A stretch of 22,992 nt of DNA. Origin: Hypsibius dujardini. Lineage: Eukaryota > Tardigrada > Eutardigrada > Parachela > Hypsibiidae. The stretch lies in NCBI GenBank assembly GCA_001579985.1, contig LRSR01006021.1, positions 1 through 22,992 of the forward strand, given 5' to 3'. The position numbers and the translations under genes were made by a program. This document shows, piece after piece, positions 19,407 to 22,992 of the stretch. Numbering within the stretch: position 1 is the first letter of the stretch; every line of letters starts with the position of its first letter. The notes under the pieces were generated by a model, which saw only the letters and a program-made list of their open reading frames with translations, had not been told where the DNA came from and ran no database searches.

Positions 19407-21756
19407 CAGGCAGGCAAACAAACAGGCAGACAGTGATTAAAGCTTTCTACCGACAAAATATATGGGATATCTTACTTGTGCAAGCATCTTAACCACAACA
19501 TAGCTGGATGTTGTAAACTCGCTCGGCTATATATAAAAGTAATATTTCTTGATGTATTTTCGTATTTCAGTATAAAAACATTGTGGAAAGTGTATACGTA
19601 CTCCTTGTCCGTTTGCATATTTCACTCCATATAAATCTTCGGCAATCTGGCGAAACTGGCGCTTTAGCAGTATGTTCGTTTTGACATCATGGTCATAACA
19701 GGTTATCATTTGCATAAGGGAACCGTAGGCACGAAAGGCTATCTAGAAAGCAACAGACAAGGATGTATGTACGTTTCCGGCAACTGTACCGGAGTAACGC
19801 ATCAGCTACCTCGTCATCCGTGTCGTTTTGATACCATGTAACCGGACCACCAACGCTCTGTTCCGGAAAATCAACCGTAATCCACACCTTATAATCAAAA
19901 ACACAAGTTGCCCCTCGTGCTTGAATTTCAGTCAGTTTTTGATAATACAAACGTGGCAAAAACCTTACCCTAACCGAGTTAAGCCATTACACTCGTTTGT
20001 TGCATGGCTGTTGTACAGTCCTGAGGTAAAATGCTTAGTTCGGTCAGAGCAAGATTTTTGCCGCGTCTTTACAAACTCACGTATTCGCTGGATGTCATGT
20101 TCTGCTTCCAGGCAGCAATCTGAAATTGTTAAGATTATAGGTTAGAGGTATTGCCACCTCAGTTTGGACCATGTTTATAGTAGTAATATTTTAATCATTC
20201 TAATATTTCATATAATATTATATGTAATATTATATATTGTATATTATATTATTTATAATATTAAATATTACTTTATTATAGTATTATTATTATTAATACT
20301 GTACCATTAGCTTTCGAATTAGGATGGGTGTGCCAGACATGAAGATAACTGTCAACACAAACACATGATGTCATAATTCAGATTTTTTCTGAAGCTTTTA
20401 AAAAAAATCTGTTTTTCATGTCTTCAGGAAACTCAGAAAATTATTTTAAACATTGCTGAAGCATCAAAATGTCTAAACGGAAGCGTTGTGTGCGTGTGTG
20501 ACAGTAATCAATCACTTGAAGATATTTCCTCTGATGGGAGTATACGAGAATACGAGTATACGATTTCGCGAGGCAATGCTCGCTGCTGCGCAAGGTCGAT
20601 TACATTTTACGCGGGAAAGGTTTCCTCTCTGCTAAATCAATACAGGATTCATGCGCAATGCGCATGTCCAAACCTCGGGAGACGTAGGAAATCCTGTTGA
20701 GGAGATCGGGAAGGTCCGGCTTCGGGGCAATGGCAAACATCTGAAGGAGTATTCTTCCGGAACGGACTGCTCCGTTTGACGTGAAGATGTCGTGCATCAT
20801 GCCCGGCCAGGGAAGGACCCCGGACGTGTCGTATGCGAACCCGACGTTGGTCCATTCGAAGGTCCCGCAGATCTTTTCAAACATGACTGAATACAGCTGC
20901 AGCTGGACTGGTCCGGTGGCCAGCGTGCTCGGGTAGAAGTTCATGTCGCGAAGGGTAGAGTACGTGAGTCCGCTGAAGGAAAATCATTTTCCTGTTACAA
21001 ATGTTTACCAAAAAGACAGGGTGACAAAATACCATACCCAGACACGGCGAGAATATTCCATTCTGGAATTAGAAGAGCTAAATGTTAACAAATACAAGAC
21101 GCACATGCATTGACAGAGACAGAGACAGAGACAGAGACAGAGACAGAGACAGAGACACAGACACAGACAGAGACACAGACAGAGACACAGACAGAGACAC
21201 AGACAGAGACACAGACAGAGACACAGACACAGACACAGACACAGACACAGACACAGACACAGACACAGACACAGACACAGACACACAGTCAGATACACGC
21301 ATGAAACAGTACCTCTAGACAGCTGGGCGAATACCCTGGTTTCGGTGCAACCTTTATGGGAGAAATAGACAAGTTTGCAGACAGTTTGTGAGAAGGGTAA
21401 ACCTAGACGTATCGTACGCTCAGACCTAGATGCATCAAGATCAGAAGAACCTCGCTGTGATTCTGCAAAGATCCGTAGTAATAGTTGGAGATTTTGTCAA
21501 AGTGCGCGCTGGTATCGTCGCACTCCGACAAGTCATGATTCTCATCGGAAATGTATGTATGCTTGATTCTTAGTACGTCCGAGTAATCCCGGTTAATCTC
21601 CTCAATTCCCACATCGAAGCCCGGACCGGACAAGGGGATAGACTCGAGCATGACCGCCGGACGAAGCCCGTAAATTAGCAGATCCACATCCAAGAGGCAG
21701 TCAATCGCCGGGTATGCCTGAATTAGGAAACTCACGACGATAATCAGCCTCTGCAT
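18370..21756 (-). CDS. Natriuretic-peptide-receptor-like (ANF receptor fold) membrane protein with short tail, 12 exons
   Basis: Single-pass receptor with the extracellular ligand-binding fold shared by natriuretic peptide receptors and receptor guanylate cyclases. About 540 codons. Residues 1-20 form a signal peptide (hydrophobic IIVVSFLI, then Cys20). The ANF-receptor domain covers about 22-450, with the family layout SGPGFDVGIEEIN (43-55), GC at 111-112, SREWNILAVSGG, FEWTNVGFAYD, VIFMSGTPILIRKLM, MTSSEYVWITVDF and FLNKSF...GEIFIDDSG. Possible N-glycosylation sites are N99, N253, N280, N352 and others. PLCGYL precedes the membrane helix (about 465-491), as CGF does in vertebrate receptors. 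The tail, about 48 residues, starts CMRTHRLTHDIWWRLQDEQL and ends at TGA. No kinase-homology or cyclase domain is found, so the architecture is that of clearance receptor NPR-C (541 aa in human). The start is the first in-frame ATG (21756), with A at -3. Alternatives: a truncated receptor cyclase, or a gene whose cyclase exons I failed to find. Confidence 0.85.
18720..18905 (+). repeat. ACA/CAGACA-rich array in receptor intron 10
   Basis: Diverged ACAAA/CAGACA repeats in the intron that precedes the membrane-helix exon (minus-strand gene, so CTGT/TGTGTC in the transcript). Confidence 0.75.
19342..19432 (+). repeat. ACAG array in receptor intron 9
   Basis: Contains a pure (ACAG)n run at about 19367-19404. 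It is CTGT-oriented in the receptor transcript and lies between the 51-bp exon 9 and exon 10. Confidence 0.88.
20161..20300. repeat. AT-only tract in receptor intron 5
   Basis: About 140 bp almost entirely of A and T with TAATATTA-type palindromes, immediately past the donor of exon 5 on the minus strand. Confidence 0.75.
21111..21294 (+). repeat. Hexanucleotide array (ACAGAG/ACAGAC) in receptor intron 2
   Basis: Blocks of (AGAGAC)n, then alternating ACAGAC-AGAGAC dimers, then pure (ACAGAC)n form a three-zone array in the 250-bp intron beside the 25-bp microexon. The open frames through it (Arg-Asp, Thr-Asp or Ser-Val strings) are not genes. Confidence 0.93.
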
Positions 21757-21785
21757 TGTACGCGTCTTCCCCAAACCGATAGTTT

Positions 21786-21818
21786 CTATCTCCAGGTTTT
21801 TGTGATCATTTGTTTTGC
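21786..21818 (-). promoter_or_regulatory. Possible 5' UTR exon start with 7-codon upstream ORF of the receptor gene
   Basis: On the minus strand a pyrimidine run ending in CAG (acceptor at 21820-21819) precedes the receptor start codon by about 60 bases, so the first coding exon may begin at 21818 after an unseen 5' exon. The leader between contains an ATG (21809) opening a seven-codon frame, MITKTWR then TAG (21786), upstream of the main ATG at 21756. An upstream ORF like this often lowers translation. That it is transcribed is inference. Confidence 0.35.
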
Positions 21819-22955
21819 CTGAAAAAAGACTGACACACAGCCCAATCCTTATGAACACTTAAAAAGGATCCAGGCACTTTATTATTGCTGGCCCGTTGGG
21901 ACTTTTCCGGAACTTACCAAGACGCCTGGCTAAGGTGAAGAGCTAGAGTAAAATAATTCCGGAAGTTGTTTACTAAGTCCTGAAAAAACGACGTATGGGA
22001 TCGGGACCTTGAAGCATTTAAGAGTCACGTTCGGATGAGACGTGCAAAAGTTGACTTGGAACTATTTCAAGTTGGGAAGGAGGAAACTTTAAACCGGAAG
22101 ACCTCCGTGAAAGAAGATGGTGTTTATTTGACGATATTGAGTCCTGCACATGTGTACAGTGTGTGAGGACGAATCCGGGGTCAATAATCCGTCATGGTGG
22201 CAATTAAAGTGGCTGCGGTTAGAACGCTCGTATTTCCTTTTGATGAAATGTTGTAATAAGAGGAAACATTTGCAGGGGCTTAAAATGACGCAGGTAATTT
22301 CCGTTTGAAGCCCGCAAAAATTGCTGTCGCAAGTCTTCCCGGCACATTGACCTGGCTATGCACTTCGTATTGTGCATAGATAACGTTGTATATTAAAATT
22401 TCACACACGGTGTAAACGGCTGAGATTGTGTTGAACGTTTTGATAGGAAGATTTTTTGTAAGATGAATTAAGGAGGTTTTTGTTTTTTAAAACGCTGATC
22501 CAACATCGAGAGTTTAATGCTCCGAGAATTAAAATTGCAAACAGCGGTCAAAAAGGTCGTAGCCGATGGAAAGGGTTCTTTTTTGTAAGATGATATACCG
22601 CAAAGCCAACAGCGGTCGCTTAAACATTTCCCCTAAACTACGGGCTCTTCAATAATGCACGGATCGCTTACCGGATACATTTTGAAGAGCAATTAAAACT
22701 ATTGATAAACGGTTTCGATAGACTCCCGCTCGATAATGCTAAATGGGCTGAAGAATTTACGAGTACGTATCGCACTTTGTTAACATAGAGAGAACCAATG
22801 TATCCTGATATAACAAAGGGGCGAAGAGTAGATGCTGCAACGAGTTTATTGATTTCTGTACTGTCTGTCAACAGGCGCCAATGCCTGGCACAACCAATAA
22901 TGCATGTGCAAGTGAGATTGTCTGCGTAAATTGCAGCAGAATCTCGAACTGAAAA
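21819..22955. other. Upstream of the receptor gene, nothing recognised
   Basis: No exon, RNA gene or complete repeat element is identified; the receptor promoter presumably lies here. The 15-mer TTTTTTGTAAGATGA occurs at 22452-22466 and 22579-22593 with AACAGCGGTC close by, suggesting a worn tandem duplication of about 127 bp. A 67-codon minus-strand frame (22668-22871) has no recognisable family. Confidence 0.35.
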
Positions 22956-22960
22956 TTCAA

Positions 22961-22992
22961 AGAGACAGACAGATAGACAGACAGACAGACAG
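22961..22992 (+). repeat. ACAG array running off the window end
   Basis: GACAGACAGATAGACAGACA-type repeat reaches the last base, so its extent is unknown. Confidence 0.85.

Larger units (their letters stand above)
18370..21756 (-). other. Exon-intron structure of the receptor gene
   Basis: Exons in transcript order (minus strand): 21756-21426, 21351-21313, 21062-21038, 20972-20674, 20348-20305, 20119-20081, 19887-19810, 19742-19602, 19526-19476, 19311-18974, 18692-18603, 18517-18370. The sum is 1623 nt, 541 codons with stop, and each junction keeps frame. Exon 3 is a 25-bp microexon encoding most of EWNILAVSG, which completes the expected WN(I/L)P-like segment. Exon 5 (44 bp) supplies the VIFMSGTP strand and exon 9 (51 bp) supplies PSEFTTSSYVVVKMLAQ. 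The junction before the membrane helix is ambiguous. Exon 10 may instead end at 18978 (donor gtacgt, nearer consensus than gtgttg at 18973) with exon 11 starting at 18675, which also keeps frame and gives 533 residues. The donors after exons 1 (gtctga) and 4 (gtttgg) are poor matches to consensus. Confidence 0.78.

Noticed and set aside
20600-20673. Read-through extension of receptor exon 4 (GLDMRIAHESC... to stop)
   Set aside because: Continuing past 20674 leaves the domain unfinished. Splicing to 20348-20305 restores the expected VIFMSGTPILIRKLM strand in frame.
21005-21318. Arg-Asp/Thr-Asp or Leu-Cys repeat proteins
   Set aside because: They come from the ACAGAG/ACAGAC hexanucleotide array in receptor intron 2. 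No flanking coding signal supports them.

Overview
The window is eukaryotic, almost certainly from an invertebrate animal. Its coding information lies in short exons bounded by GT..AG introns, and joining those exons gives two recognisable metazoan proteins. I cannot name the phylum from sequence alone. Intergenic and intronic DNA is AT-rich and crowded with microsatellites (CTGT/ACAG type), minisatellites and short inverted-repeat transposons.

Layout. Bases 1-6,700 hold no gene I can support. They contain a dispersed repeat present three times (one copy inverted) and at least four short non-autonomous DNA transposons: 140-1254, 1401-1639, 3785-4355 and 4436-5031. They also contain a five-unit 30-bp minisatellite (2971-3120) and a faint inverted relative of a decamer array. 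The decamer array itself fills 6714-7184, ending about 250 bp before the first gene's start codon.

Bases 7436-17517 (+ strand) carry a complete 24-exon ABC transporter gene of the ABCC/MRP1 type. All 24 exons join in one frame to 1532 codons, almost exactly the length of human MRP1 (1531), and every nucleotide-binding motif is present. Thirteen of its 23 introns are swollen by tetranucleotide arrays, seven in ACAG and six in CTGT orientation.

Bases 21756-18370 (- strand) carry a second gene, convergent with the first. Twelve exons join in frame to about 540 codons: signal peptide, natriuretic-peptide-receptor/receptor-guanylate-cyclase type ligand-binding domain (ANF receptor fold), one transmembrane helix, then a tail of about 48 residues and a stop. 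No kinase-homology or cyclase domain follows, and the ABCC gene lies directly beyond, so the architecture resembles the clearance receptor NPR-C (541 aa in human). The exon junction before the membrane helix has two alternative, frame-compatible splice pairings. Mis-pairing or intron retention would give a secreted ectodomain.

The two genes end 852 bp apart, tail to tail, across an ACAG-rich, roughly 70-90-bp-unit repeat. Nothing shows that the two proteins work together. The ABCC protein should be a plasma-membrane exporter of organic anions and conjugates, and the receptor should bind an extracellular peptide. Beyond 21,830 I see only possible 5' sequence of the receptor gene and unexplained AT-rich DNA.
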